64,000 nucleotides of DNA, from NCBI RefSeq assembly GCF_008152325.1, contig NZ_CP042243.1, positions 186,001 through 250,000 of the forward strand, in the 5' to 3' direction. Below, piece by piece: positions 53,419-63,800 of the stretch. Origin of the DNA: Crassaminicella thermophila (GTDB taxonomy: Bacteria > Bacillota > Clostridia > Peptostreptococcales > Thermotaleaceae). The first letter of the stretch is position 1; the number at the start of each line of letters is the position of its first letter. The notes beneath the pieces were generated by a model. It was not told the origin of the DNA. It made no database searches and worked only from the letters and a program-made list of their open reading frames with translations. The position numbers were made by a program, and so were the translations under genes.

Positions 53419-53440
53419 CATTTAGGATGCTGCTCTTTTG
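53409..53440 (+). terminator. Terminator of the LCP gene
   Basis: AAAGAGTAGCAT-TTAGG-ATGCTGCTCTTT, with one wobble, overlaps the stop codon and ends in TTTTG. Confidence 0.75.
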
Positions 53441-53562
53441 ATGTTTATGCATATAGATAAAATGCTATAAATTGGAAATAATAAAACTATATTGCTTTAG
53501 AAGGGTTTTTTCTATAGAATGTAGAATAATATTTTAGACACAATGTTTAGGAGTGAAGATAA

Positions 53563-54714
53563 ATGCAAAAAAGAAATATGGGAGTTCTTTTTGGAGCTTT
53601 TATTCTTCTTGCTTTAGTAAGTGGAATGGTTACTTTTTTTATTTTTTTTCAACCACAAAGAGAAGATGAAAAAGTCGTAGAACAATTGACAGATAAAGTT
53701 ACAAAAGAGAATATACAAGAGAAGCCACTAATGAGTATAAAAGAGATATTAGATGATGCAGATGAAGTATATTTAGAATCTTCTTTAGGGTCAAATGATA
53801 TTGTAGAGATTAATGATAAGGATATAGATAAAATTTTTTCATACTTAAAAAGTTTAGATTTAAAGCTAGTAATGGAATCTATTGAAACAACCCAAGATAC
53901 AAGTCAATATAGTAATTATTTATATGCTGTTCATATAAAAAATAAAAAGGTTAAGATAAAAGTAAATGAAAAATATGTAATAATTGATGATATGCAAGGC
54001 AAAATGCAAGTTTTTGAAACAGATAAAGAGAAGTTAGCATCCTTTACTAAAGAAATAGAGTCTGTTTTTATGAATCAATATAATGCTTGCGAATTATTTG
54101 AAAATCCTCAAATAATATGGATTGAGGCTAAGGATGAAGAAAAACAGTGGATATTAAATGAAAGTGGAATAAAGAATTTATTAGAAAAATTATATTTATT
54201 ATCTCCTGTTGATAAAAATGAAGTGATAGGGGTTCCTAGCAGTTATCCAGATTATGATATCCATATACAAAAGGATAATAAAGTTTATAAAATACATCTT
54301 ATTAATAAAGAAGTACTGCTTTTAGATTCTTCAGATAGTTATGCATATTATCGATATGATGTAAAGCTATGGGACTATATTCATAAAAAATATTCTGTAA
54401 AGTTTAATGAAAAAACTAGCGAATTTAAGCGTTTATTAAAGGCAACAAATATTTTAGTGGATGATATGGAAAATATATATGATTTTGAAGATGATGCTTA
54501 CTACAATATAGAAATTGCAAGATGGATTATTCAGGCAGAAAAGAAAGAAACTAAAGAAGTTAAGGATCTTGGACCTTTGCTATATGATATAAAATTTACA
54601 GTTAATGGGGATATTATAGAAGTAAAAGTATTTGAGGATTATATTAAGTATAATGGAAAAAATTATTATAGTAAAAGAATTGGTGAAACAATAAAAAGTG
54701 GATTAGGTGTATAA
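53563..54714 (+). CDS. Membrane-anchored protein of unknown function
   Basis: The product has 383 residues and one N-terminal membrane anchor (GVLFGAFILLALVSGMVTFFIFF), with the rest outside. The extracellular part seems built from related beta-rich segments, each with a hydrophobic-alternating core ending near Y-x-I/V-D/N: LYAVHIKNKKVKIKVNEKY, YDIHIQKDNKVYKIHLINKE and YDIKFTVNGDIIEVKVFEDY. This suggests three weak repeats. I do not recognise a family. It follows the LCP gene by 144 bp and may act at the envelope, which is inference. Confidence 0.6.
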   Translation: MQKRNMGVLFGAFILLALVSGMVTFFIFFQPQREDEKVVEQLTDKVTKENIQEKPLMSIKEILDDADEVYLESSLGSNDIVEINDKDIDKIFSYLKSLDLKLVMESIETTQDTSQYSNYLYAVHIKNKKVKIKVNEKYVIIDDMQGKMQVFETDKEKLASFTKEIESVFMNQYNACELFENPQIIWIEAKDEEKQWILNESGIKNLLEKLYLLSPVDKNEVIGVPSSYPDYDIHIQKDNKVYKIHLINKEVLLLDSSDSYAYYRYDVKLWDYIHKKYSVKFNEKTSEFKRLLKATNILVDDMENIYDFEDDAYYNIEIARWIIQAEKKETKEVKDLGPLLYDIKFTVNGDIIEVKVFEDYIKYNGKNYYSKRIGETIKSGLGV

Positions 54715-54745
54715 AAGGTTAAGGGATCTCCTTAACCTTTTATTT
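54713..54745. terminator. Bidirectional terminator between the anchored protein gene and murC
   Basis: AAAAGGTTAAGG-GATCT-CCTTAACCTTTT lies between converging genes and extends into the 3' end of murC. Confidence 0.9.
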
Positions 54746-56129
54746 TATCTTTTTCTAATAACATTTTTCCAACTTTGTATATATCTCCTGCACCCATTGT
54801 TAATACAAGATCATTAGGTTGTGCATATTTTCTTATGTAAGCTGTTATTTTTTCAAAAGTATCCATATATGAAACATCTTTATGGTAAGCTTGTATGGCT
54901 TTTACTAGATCCTTTGAATGAATTTGGCCAGTATCTTTTTCTCTTGCAGCATAAATATCTGTAATAATAATTTTATCAGCAAGATCGAAAGAAGAAGCAA
55001 AATCATTAAGGAGTGCTTTTGTACGAGTATAAGTATGAGGTTGGAATATACACCATAATCTATTGTGAGGAAGTTTAGATGCTGCATCTAAGGTAGCTTT
55101 TATCTCCGTAGGATGATGGGCATAATCATCTATAATGGTTATATCATCTATTTTACCTAGTACGTCAAATCTTCTGTGTGTTCCTTTAAAAGCTTTTAGG
55201 TTTTTGATTATTTTTTCAACAGGGACATTTAAGTTATGACAGCAAGCAATAGAAGCTAGAGCATTATATATATTGTGCTTACCAGGGATACTCAATTCAA
55301 ACTTACCTAAAAATTTATTATTAAAGAATACATTAAAGTTTGGATGTCCTCTATCATTAAATTGAATGTTATCTGCCCAATAATTACAAGAATTATTTAA
55401 GCCATAAGTAAGGATATGACAGTTAAGCTTTGGCAATATCTTTTGAACATTTTTATCATCTTTACATGCAATCAAGAAGCCGTTTTTTGGAATTAACGAA
55501 GCGAATTTTGTGAATGTATCTATGATATGATCTAAGTCTTTAAAATAATCTAGATGATCTGCGTCTATATTTAAGATTATGCCAATGTGTGGGAAGAATT
55601 TCAAAAAGCTTCCTACATATTCACAAGCTTCTGTAACAAAATAGTCACGACTGCCAACTTTAACATTTCCTCCAATTTGGTCTAATTCTCCACCAACAAG
55701 GATTGTAGGATTAAAATCACTATATTCTAAAATAAGAGAAATCATAGATGTTGTTGTTGTTTTTCCATGAGTTCCTGAAACAGCAATGCTACTTTTAAAT
55801 TTTTTCATAAGGAGTCCTAACATTTCAGCTCTTGATATAACGGGTATATTTAGTTTATTTGCTTTTTGTAATTCAGGATTATCTTCTTTTACTGCAGCTG
55901 TATAAACAACTAAGTCACAAGAATGTAAATTGTCTTCATGATGACCGATAAAGATTTTTGCTCCTTTTTTTAAGAGCTTTTCAGTAATTTTAGAAGATTT
56001 CATATCAGAACCAGATACATTATAGCCAAAGGTAAGGAGTACTTCAGCAATAGCACTCATGCTTATACCACCAATACCAATGAAATGTATATGGTTGATA
56101 TCATGTTTGTCTAAATCAAAATGAATCAT
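54732..56129 (-). CDS. murC: UDP-N-acetylmuramate--L-alanine ligase
   Basis: The 465-residue ATP-dependent ligase adds the first amino acid of the peptidoglycan stem. It has [18 protein letters not shown] at the N-terminus, the ATP loop [17 protein letters not shown] near residue 118, [12 protein letters not shown] near 190, the [17 protein letters not shown] segment near 280, and [12 protein letters not shown] with [14 protein letters not shown] near 335. All expected domains are present. GGAGGAGAA precedes the ATG. It stands alone on the minus strand rather than in a dcw cluster. Confidence 0.97.
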   Translation of the reverse strand: MIHFDLDKHDINHIHFIGIGGISMSAIAEVLLTFGYNVSGSDMKSSKITEKLLKKGAKIFIGHHEDNLHSCDLVVYTAAVKEDNPELQKANKLNIPVISRAEMLGLLMKKFKSSIAVSGTHGKTTTTSMISLILEYSDFNPTILVGGELDQIGGNVKVGSRDYFVTEACEYVGSFLKFFPHIGIILNIDADHLDYFKDLDHIIDTFTKFASLIPKNGFLIACKDDKNVQKILPKLNCHILTYGLNNSCNYWADNIQFNDRGHPNFNVFFNNKFLGKFELSIPGKHNIYNALASIACCHNLNVPVEKIIKNLKAFKGTHRRFDVLGKIDDITIIDDYAHHPTEIKATLDAASKLPHNRLWCIFQPHTYTRTKALLNDFASSFDLADKIIITDIYAAREKDTGQIHSKDLVKAIQAYHKDVSYMDTFEKITAYIRKYAQPNDLVLTMGAGDIYKVGKMLLEKDKIKG

Positions 56130-56367
56130 AAGAAATTCTCCTCCAGTTTTTTAAATACATTTAAGATTTTGTTCTATTCTTATCATATTCATACATTATT
56201 ATATATTTTCCAAAAAACAAAAGTATTCAATATAAAATATAGTCAAATTATATCATAAAATAATTTCTGAAAAAGAGAAAAAGAAAAAATACCCGTTGAA
56301 TAATTGTTATAAACCGAATAAAATTAATATAAATAACAAAAAAGATTCGGAATGGAGCGTAAAGAAG

Positions 56368-57183
56368 ATGAAAATAAAGAGAAATGGAAGAATTGGAGCT
56401 TTGATTAAAATTCTTTGTGATAATCCTAATAAGATTTTTACTTTAAGTTATTTTACAAATAAATTTAATGCTGCAAAATCAAGTATTAGTGAAGATATTG
56501 TTGTAGCCAAAAGGCTTATGGAGGATTTAGAGTTAGGAAGAATAGAGACGATTCCTGGTGCAGCAGGCGGGGTAAAATATATTCCTTTAGTAAGTAGAAG
56601 AGAAAACAAAGAAATACTAGAAGATATATGCGAAAAACTTTCAAAACCAGATAGAATTATTCCAGGGGCTTTTATATATATGGCAGATATTATTTACGAT
56701 CCTACTATTGTTAGAAAATTGGGAGAAATATTTGCTACTCAGTTTAAGGATCAAGAAGTAGACTATGTTATAACTGTTGAAACAAAAGGAATCCCTATAG
56801 CAATTATGACAGCTAATGCACTTAATGTGCCATTAGTAATTCTAAGAAGAGATAGCAAAGTTACAGAAGGATCTACAGTAAGTATCAACTATATATCTGG
56901 TTCAACAGGAAAGATTCAGACTATGTCTATATCAAAAAGAGCAATAAAAAATGGTGCTAATGTGATTATTATTGATGATTTTATGAAAGCTGGAGGTACA
57001 GCTAAAGGAATGATGGATATGATGAATGAATTTGATGCAAATGTAGTAGGGGTTGGTGTAATGATTGCAACAAAAGAACCAAAAGAAAAAATAGTAAAAG
57101 ATTATGTTCCATTGCTTATATTAGATAAAGTTGATGAAAAAAGCAAAACGATTCATGTATATCCAAATGAATATTTAATATAA
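56368..57183 (+). CDS. purR: Pur operon repressor
   Basis: The product is about 271 residues. An N-terminal winged helix (RIGALIKILCDNPNKIFTLSYF, then FNAAKSSISEDIVVAKRLME) is followed by a phosphoribosyltransferase-like domain. It has VDYVITVETKGIPIAIMTANAL near residue 135 and the PRPP motif NVIIIDDFMKAGGTAKGMM near 192. In Bacillus, PurR represses purine genes until PRPP binds. ATG 56368 (MKIKRNGRIGAL) is the family start; the frame is open 72 bp further upstream from a TTG, but with no conservation pattern. It heads the purR-spoVG-glmU-prs-pth-mfd block. Confidence 0.95.
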   Translation: MKIKRNGRIGALIKILCDNPNKIFTLSYFTNKFNAAKSSISEDIVVAKRLMEDLELGRIETIPGAAGGVKYIPLVSRRENKEILEDICEKLSKPDRIIPGAFIYMADIIYDPTIVRKLGEIFATQFKDQEVDYVITVETKGIPIAIMTANALNVPLVILRRDSKVTEGSTVSINYISGSTGKIQTMSISKRAIKNGANVIIIDDFMKAGGTAKGMMDMMNEFDANVVGVGVMIATKEPKEKIVKDYVPLLILDKVDEKSKTIHVYPNEYLI

Positions 57184-57211
57184 AAAGATTCTAAATTTTT
57201 ACAAAACAGAA

Positions 57212-57240
57212 GGAGGAAATTTTGAAAAATTGGAGAATAT
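57212..57240 (+). promoter_or_regulatory. Sigma-H type promoter of spoVG
   Basis: GGAGGAAAT (57212-57220) matches the -35 consensus RNAGGAWWW and GGAGAATAT (57232-57240) matches the -10 consensus RNNGAATWW. They are separated by 11 nt, the same spacing I recall for the Bacillus spoVG promoter. Confidence 0.8.
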
Positions 57241-57283
57241 GATAATAAGCTCGTAAGTTGAGACTGGGAAGGTGGTGAGGAAT

Positions 57284-57550
57284 ATGGAGGTTACTGATGT
57301 ACGTGTACGAAAGATTAGTGACGAAGGAAAGATGAAAGCTATTGTATCAGTAACTTTTGATAACGAATTTGTCGTACATGACATAAAAATTATCGAAGGA
57401 CAAAACGGATTATTCATAGCTATGCCTAGTAGAAAAATAGGAGAAGGAGATTTTAGAGATATTGCACATCCTATTAATTCAGAAACTAGAGCGAAGTTAC
57501 AAGAAAAGATATTTACTGAATATGAAAAAGTAAAAAATGAGCAGGAATAA
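57284..57550 (+). CDS. spoVG: Septation/sporulation regulator SpoVG
   Basis: The product is about 88 residues and essentially only the SpoVG fold: [20 protein letters not shown], then [21 protein letters not shown] and [20 protein letters not shown]. SpoVG is a small nucleic-acid-binding regulator affecting division and sporulation. ATG 57284 is the family start, with AAGGTGGTGAGG upstream; a GTG at 57272 is in frame but inside the ribosome site. The sigma-H promoter indicates induction at the onset of stationary phase. The usual neighbour yabJ is missing. Confidence 0.96.
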   Translation: MEVTDVRVRKISDEGKMKAIVSVTFDNEFVVHDIKIIEGQNGLFIAMPSRKIGEGDFRDIAHPINSETRAKLQEKIFTEYEKVKNEQE

Positions 57551-57577
57551 AGCATAAAAATTTAATATATGAAGGTT

Positions 57578-57637
57578 AAAAACCTCTTTGAAGAAATGGC
57601 ATTTATAGCTATTTAGTTCAAAGAGGTTTTGTTTTTG
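57578..57637 (+). terminator. Terminator of spoVG
   Basis: AAAACCTCTTTGAA (57579-57592) pairs with TTCAAAGAGGTTTT (57617-57630), followed by GTTTTTG. Confidence 0.88.
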
Positions 57638-57796
57638 TGGAATCCTTTTAGTCTACTAAAAAAAATGATATACTAAATGACGGATATGGTATGAAAAGAA
57701 GAATATATAAAAGTAAGTTTATCATAATAAGCAGAAAAAGCAAAAATTTTGTCACCAATTAATTATAAAAATAATGTATAATAGGGAGTGATGTAG

Positions 57797-59176
57797 ATGG
57801 ATAATATAACTGCTGTTATATTAGCTGCAGGAGCAGGTACGAGAATGAAGTCAAAGCTTCCAAAGGTTTTACATACAGTTTGTGGAAAACCAATGGTAGA
57901 GCATGTAATTGATGTAGCAGAAGAAGTAAATGCAAATAAGAAAATCGTAGTTATAGGCCATGAGGCAGAACAAGTAAAAAAAGCAATAGAACATAGAGAT
58001 GTTGAATTTGCTCTTCAAAATGAACAATTAGGTACTGGTCATGCAGTGATGCAAGCAGAAAATCTTATTCAAGATAAAGGATACGTATTGTTGTTATATG
58101 GAGATACTCCATTAATAAAGGGAGATACAGTTAAAAAGCTAATAAACTTTCATATAGAAGGGAATTTTCAAGCAACTGTTTTAACTGCAGAATTTGAAAA
58201 TCCTACAGGGTATGGAAGAATTATTAGGGATGAGAATGGTAATGTATTAAAGATTGTAGAAGAAAAAGATGCAAGTGAAGAGGAAAAAAATATTAAAGAA
58301 ATTAATTCAGGGATTTACTGTTATGATGCAGAATTATTAAAAAAAGCATTAAAGCAATTAACAAATGAAAATAAGCAAAAAGAGTATTATATTACAGATG
58401 TTATTGAGATATTAAACAGAGAAGGCTATAAAGTAGGAGCTTATAAGCTTAGAGATAATACAGATATAATGGGAGTCAATTCAAGGGTCCAGCTTGCTGA
58501 AGCAGAGAAAGTGATGCAAGAAAGGATTTTATTAAAGCTTATGGAAGATGGAGTAACAATAATTGATCCGAAGAATACCTATGTAGAAAAAAATGTAAAA
58601 ATAGGCAAAGATACAGTTCTTTATCCAGGAGTTATCTTAAGAGGAGATACTGAGATTGGGGAAGATTGTATTATAGGGCATAATTGTCGTATTGAAAATA
58701 GCATTATCAAAGAAGGAGTACAAATTCAAAGTTCAACAATTGTAGACAGCTTTGTAGATGAGCAATGCAGCATAGGTCCATATGCTTATTTAAGACCAAA
58801 TAGTAAATTGGGAAAGAAAGTAAAAATTGGAGATTTTGTTGAAGTGAAAAACTCCACAATAGATGATGAATCAAAAGCATCTCATTTAGCTTATATTGGA
58901 GATGCAGAAGTTGGAAAGAATGTAAATATAGGTTGTGGTGTAGTATTTGTTAATTATGATGGAAAAAATAAACATAAAACCATTGTAGAAGATAATGCTT
59001 TTGTAGGTAGTAATGTAAATTTAGTAGCTCCTGTTGTAGTAAGGAAAAGAGGATATATAGCAACAGGATCTACAATTACAAAGGAAGTTCCAGAAGGGGC
59101 ATTATCTGTAGCAAGAGGAAAACAAAAAAACATAGCTGGATGGGTAGACAGAAAAGGTTTATTGAAAAAAGATTAA
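57797..59176 (+). CDS. glmU: Bifunctional GlcN-1-P acetyltransferase / GlcNAc-1-P uridyltransferase
   Basis: The 459-residue product has the uridyltransferase motif VILAAGAGTRMKSKLPKVLH at the N-terminus, with QLGTGHAVM and LLYGDTPLI. From about 255 comes the left-handed beta-helix acetyltransferase domain with hexapeptide repeats, and the catalytic region reads SHLAYIGDAEVGKNVNIGCG near 365. It makes UDP-GlcNAc for peptidoglycan and surface polymers. It is followed by prs after 17 bp. Confidence 0.97.
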   Translation: MDNITAVILAAGAGTRMKSKLPKVLHTVCGKPMVEHVIDVAEEVNANKKIVVIGHEAEQVKKAIEHRDVEFALQNEQLGTGHAVMQAENLIQDKGYVLLLYGDTPLIKGDTVKKLINFHIEGNFQATVLTAEFENPTGYGRIIRDENGNVLKIVEEKDASEEEKNIKEINSGIYCYDAELLKKALKQLTNENKQKEYYITDVIEILNREGYKVGAYKLRDNTDIMGVNSRVQLAEAEKVMQERILLKLMEDGVTIIDPKNTYVEKNVKIGKDTVLYPGVILRGDTEIGEDCIIGHNCRIENSIIKEGVQIQSSTIVDSFVDEQCSIGPYAYLRPNSKLGKKVKIGDFVEVKNSTIDDESKASHLAYIGDAEVGKNVNIGCGVVFVNYDGKNKHKTIVEDNAFVGSNVNLVAPVVVRKRGYIATGSTITKEVPEGALSVARGKQKNIAGWVDRKGLLKKD

Positions 59177-59193
59177 TTTAGGGAGGATTACAA

Positions 59194-60141
59194 ATGAATA
59201 TTAATGGTCAAGAGATTAAGGTTTTTGCTGGAAACGCTAGTAGAAATTTAGCACTTAGAGTATGTGAAGAGTTAGGAGTAACTTTAGGAGATGCAGAAGT
59301 AGGATCCTTTAGTGATGGAGAGATTTCTGTTAATATCAATGAAACAGTAAGAGGTGCTGATGTTTTTGTTGTACAGTCTACTTGTGCGCCAGTAAATAGA
59401 CATTTGATGGAACTATTGATCATGATTGATGCACTAAAAAGAGCTTCAGCTGGTAGAATTACAGCTGTTGTGCCATACTATGGATATGCAAGACAAGACA
59501 GAAAAGCAAAGGCAAGAGATCCGATTACTGCAAAGCTTGTGGCAGATCTTATTACTTCTGCAGGAGCAGATCGTGTACTTACAATGGATTTACATGCTGC
59601 ACAAATACAAGGGTATTTTAATATACCAGTAGATCATCTTTTAGGGGTACCTATTTTAGTAGAACATTTTAGAAAGCTTCAGTTAGAAGATTTAGTTATT
59701 GTATCACCAGATCTTGGAAGTGTTACAAGAGCTAGAAATTTTGCTAATATTTTAGATGCACCTATTGCTATTATAGATAAAAGAAGACCAAAAGCAAATG
59801 TTTCAGAAGTAATGAATATCATTGGAGATATAGAAGGAAAAAATGTTATTTTAGTAGACGATATGATTGATACAGCAGGAACTATTACACAAGGGGCAAA
59901 AGCACTAAAGGATTTTGGAGCAAAAGAAGTATATGCATGTTGTACCCATCCAGTTTTATCAGGACCAGCTATAGAACGTATTAAAGATTCAGTGATAAAA
60001 GAACTTGTTATATTAGATACGATTCAGCTGCCAGAGGAGAAAAAATTAGACAACATTAAAACTTTATCTGTAGCACCTATTTTTGCAGAAGCAATTAGAA
60101 GAATATATGAAAATGTTTCTGTAAGTAAACTCTTTGATTAA
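59194..60141 (+). CDS. prs: Ribose-phosphate pyrophosphokinase
   Basis: The 315-residue PRPP synthase has [15 protein letters not shown] at the N-terminus, [22 protein letters not shown] near residue 95, metal-binding [18 protein letters not shown] near 130 and the PRPP loop [21 protein letters not shown] near 215. It supplies PRPP for purine, pyrimidine (PyrE) and tRNA-related synthesis, and PRPP is also the PurR effector. AGGGAGG ribosome site; co-transcribed with glmU. Confidence 0.97.
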   Translation: MNINGQEIKVFAGNASRNLALRVCEELGVTLGDAEVGSFSDGEISVNINETVRGADVFVVQSTCAPVNRHLMELLIMIDALKRASAGRITAVVPYYGYARQDRKAKARDPITAKLVADLITSAGADRVLTMDLHAAQIQGYFNIPVDHLLGVPILVEHFRKLQLEDLVIVSPDLGSVTRARNFANILDAPIAIIDKRRPKANVSEVMNIIGDIEGKNVILVDDMIDTAGTITQGAKALKDFGAKEVYACCTHPVLSGPAIERIKDSVIKELVILDTIQLPEEKKLDNIKTLSVAPIFAEAIRRIYENVSVSKLFD

Positions 60142-60142
60142 T

Positions 60143-60170
60143 AAAAAGTGGAGAATCTCTCCACTTTTTA
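60143..60170 (+). terminator. Terminator of glmU-prs
   Basis: AAAAAGTGGAGA-ATC-TCTCCACTTTTT. Confidence 0.9.
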
Positions 60171-60232
60171 TCATATTTAGAAAATATGGTATAATAAGCT
60201 AGAAACAGTATAAAAAAGAAAGGATGCGAAAA

Positions 60233-60790
60233 ATGCTTGTAGTTGTTGGTCTAGGAAATCCAGGAAAACAATATGAAGGGACAAGGCATAATGTTGGATT
60301 TGATACAATAGATTATTTAGCTTATAGAAATAATATAAGCATAAATAAGGTAAAGCACAAAGCAGTAGTAGGAGACGGGTTTATTAACAATAAGAAAGTT
60401 ATGCTTGTAAAACCTCAAACTTACATGAATTTAAGTGGACGCAGCTTGTTAGAAATTGTAAATTTTTACAAGATAGATATGGATGAATTAATCGTTATAT
60501 ATGATGATATTGATACAGATGTAGGAAAGATAAGGATTAGAAGAAAAGGAAGTGCGGGGACACATAATGGTATGAAATCTATTATTTATGAAATCCAATC
60601 TGATCAATTTCCACGCATACGAATTGGGATAGGTAAGCCTACTTATGGAAATTTAGCAGACTTTGTATTGGGAAAATTTTCAAAAGAAGAAAAAGAAGAA
60701 ATTGCTTTGTCTATAAAAAGAGCAGCAGAGGCTGTAGAAACTTTTATAAAAGATGGAATAGATATAGCAATGAATAGATATAATGGTTAA
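60233..60790 (+). CDS. pth: Peptidyl-tRNA hydrolase
   Basis: The product is about 185 residues. VVGLGNPGKQYEGTRHNVGF carries the catalytic histidine near residue 20, followed by KPQTYMNLSG and VIYDDIDTDVGKIRIRRKGSAGTHNGMKSI. It frees tRNA from prematurely released peptidyl-tRNA. ATG 60233 is chosen because AAAGG lies 7-9 nt upstream; the in-frame ATG at 60224 overlaps that site. It lies between prs and mfd, as in Bacillus except that ctc is missing. Confidence 0.96.
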   Translation: MLVVVGLGNPGKQYEGTRHNVGFDTIDYLAYRNNISINKVKHKAVVGDGFINNKKVMLVKPQTYMNLSGRSLLEIVNFYKIDMDELIVIYDDIDTDVGKIRIRRKGSAGTHNGMKSIIYEIQSDQFPRIRIGIGKPTYGNLADFVLGKFSKEEKEEIALSIKRAAEAVETFIKDGIDIAMNRYNG

Positions 60791-60817
60791 TAAGAAAATT
60801 TATTATATTTAAGAAGT

Positions 60818-60841
60818 AGCCCAGATTATAATCTGGGCTTA
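60818..60841 (+). terminator. Hairpin between pth and mfd
   Basis: AGCCCAGAT-TATA-ATCTGGGCT has little T-run after it, so termination may be partial and mfd could be reached by read-through. Confidence 0.55.
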
Positions 60842-60874
60842 TGGTGTTGCGACCAATAAAAGGATGTGAGAATT

Positions 60875-63800
60875 TTGCAGCAAAATGTATTTATACAAGG
60901 ATTAACAGGGCTAGAGGAATATGAGCAGTTGCAGCATAGCTTAGATAAGAATTTAAGTCCTACTATGGTACATGGATTAATAGATTCACAGATTCCACAT
61001 ATTGTGTATGCTTTAAATAGGTCTTATGATAGACAATGTTTGATTATAACGCATAATACGTATAGAGCAAAAAAAATTTATGAAGATTTGAAATTCTTTA
61101 CAGAAAATAGAAGTTATAATTATCCTGCAAAAGAACTTGTATTTTACAATTATGATGCTCATAGTCACCAAAACTTTGAAGAAAGATTAAATATAATTAT
61201 TAAAATAGCTAGTAAGGAAAAATGTATAGTTGTGGCTTCTATAGAAAGTTTACTCCATAAACTAATGCCAAAGGAAGAATTTGTAAAAAGCTTTGATAAG
61301 CTAAGCTATGGACAAAAAATTGAATTAGAAAAAATCATATCTACTTTTGTTTTTTTAGGATATGAAAGAGTAGATATGGTAGAAGCAAAAGGACAATTTA
61401 GTATCAGAGGTGGAATTATAGATTTTTTTCCAGTCACTTCTGAAAATCCTTACAGAATAGAGCTTTTTGATGATGAAATAGATTCTATCCGAAGTTTTGA
61501 TATTAATTCACAATTGTCTATAGAAAAGCTAAAAGAAGTGTTTTTATATCCAGCTCAAGAAATATTATTAAATGATTCTTTAAAGAAAAATGCTATTGAA
61601 AAAATAAAAGCTGATTTTGAAAAACATTCAAAAAAAACAAAAGGAGAAGCATACGATCGATTAAAAGAAAAAATAAATCACTTAATAGAGGCGTTAGAGA
61701 TTCAAAATTATCCCCAAGGATTTGAAAATTATTTAAATTATTACTATCCTGATAATCAATTTTTGATAGATTATTTTGAAGAGAATGCTTTAATTTTCAT
61801 CGATGAACCATCTAGGATAAAAGAAAGAGCAGATACTGCATATAAAGAACTTCAAGAATCTTTTAAAGGATTGCTAGAAAAGGGGCAAGTACTACCAGAG
61901 CAAGCTTTCCTTATGGCTCCTTATGAAGATTTTTTGTTTGAATTGAAGAAAAAACACAGTTTTGTTTTAAGTAGCCTGCCAAAGAACAATCCTATGTTTG
62001 TCCCTGAGTATATTGTGAATTTTACTTCTAGAATGGCACAATCTTTTCATGGGAAAATGGACATGTTTTCAAATGAGATAAAGAATTGGAAATTAAGAGG
62101 ATATAAAACGATTTTATTATGCGGGACAGAGGAAAGAGCAAAAAGATTAGAAGAAAGTTTAAAAGAAAGAGGGATTGAAACTATTTATTTTAAAGAAGTG
62201 AATCACATTATTCAACCAGGTCAAGTTTTTATCCTTCAAGGGAATTTAACAAAAGGATTTGAATATTATAGCAATAAATTCTTGGTTATTACAGAAGATG
62301 AAATTTTTGGCACAGCAAAAAAGAAAAGAGTTTCTAAGAAAAGAAAAGATGCTCGTCCAATCAAATCATTTATGGACTTAAAAATAGGGGATTATGTTGT
62401 TCATGAAAATCATGGAGTAGGAAAATATGTAGGTGTAGAACAATTAAAAGTACAAGGAGCCAAAAAGGATTATCTAAAATTAAAGTATTCTGGTGAAGAT
62501 CTATTATATGTTCCTATTGAACAAATGGATATGGTTCAAAAATATATTGGTGCTGATGGAGCTGTACCGAAATTAAATAAATTAGGTGGTACAGAATGGA
62601 AGAAAACAAAGGCAAAAGCTAAAGGCGCTATTATAGATATGGCAAAAGATTTGTTAAAATTAAATGCAATCCGTCAAACAACAAAAGGACATGCTTTTTC
62701 ACCAGATACGCCTTGGCAGAAGCAGTTTGAAGATAGTTTTCCCTATCAAGAAACGCCGGATCAGCTTAGATGTATAAAAGAAGTAAAAATGGATATGGAA
62801 AAGCGTGTTCCAATGGATCGCCTACTTTGTGGGGATGTTGGATATGGGAAAACAGAAGTGGCAGTAAGAGGTGCTTTTAAATGTGTTATGGATGGAAAGC
62901 AGGTAGCATTTTTAGTACCTACAACAATACTTGCACAACAGCATTATAATACATTTGTCCAAAGGTTTAGTCAATTTCCAATTACAATAGAAATGTTAAG
63001 CCGATTTAGAACAGATAAGCAGCAAAGTGAAATCATCAATAAAGTACGTGCAGGGGTTGTGGATATTATTATAGGTACACACCGTATGTTATCGAAAGAT
63101 GTTGTTTTTAAAGACTTGGGATTGTTAATTATTGATGAAGAGCAAAGATTTGGAGTGCAGCATAAAGAAGCATTGAAGAAGCTTAGAAAAAATGTAGATG
63201 TATTAACTCTAACTGCTACACCTATTCCAAGAACTTTGCATATGTCGTTAATCGGGCTTAGAGATATGAGTGTTATTGAAGATCCTCCTGAGGAAAGATA
63301 TCCAGTACAAACTTATGTCTTAGAGTACAATGAGGAGATTATAAGAGATGCAATTTTAAGAGAATTAGGAAGAGGAGGACAGGTTTTCTTTGTATTTAAT
63401 CGAGTAAAAGGAATTCAGCAAATGGCTGCTAAAATAAGAAATTTAGTTCCAGAGGCAAGGGTTGCTGTTGGACATGGACAGATGAGTGAAAGACAATTAG
63501 AAAATATTATGCTTGATTTTATGAATGGAGAATATGATGTTTTAGTTTGTACTACAATTATTGAGACAGGCTTAGATATATCTAATGTAAATACTATAGT
63601 TATTTATGATGCAGATAAAATGGGTCTCTCACAATTATACCAGTTAAGAGGCAGGGTTGGAAGATCTAATAGATTAGCTTATGCTTATCTTACTTATCAA
63701 AAAGATAAGATACTGACGGAAGTTGCAGAAAAAAGATTAAAAGCAATTAAAGAATTTACTGAGTTTGGGTCAGGATTTAAGATAGCTATGAGAGATCTTG

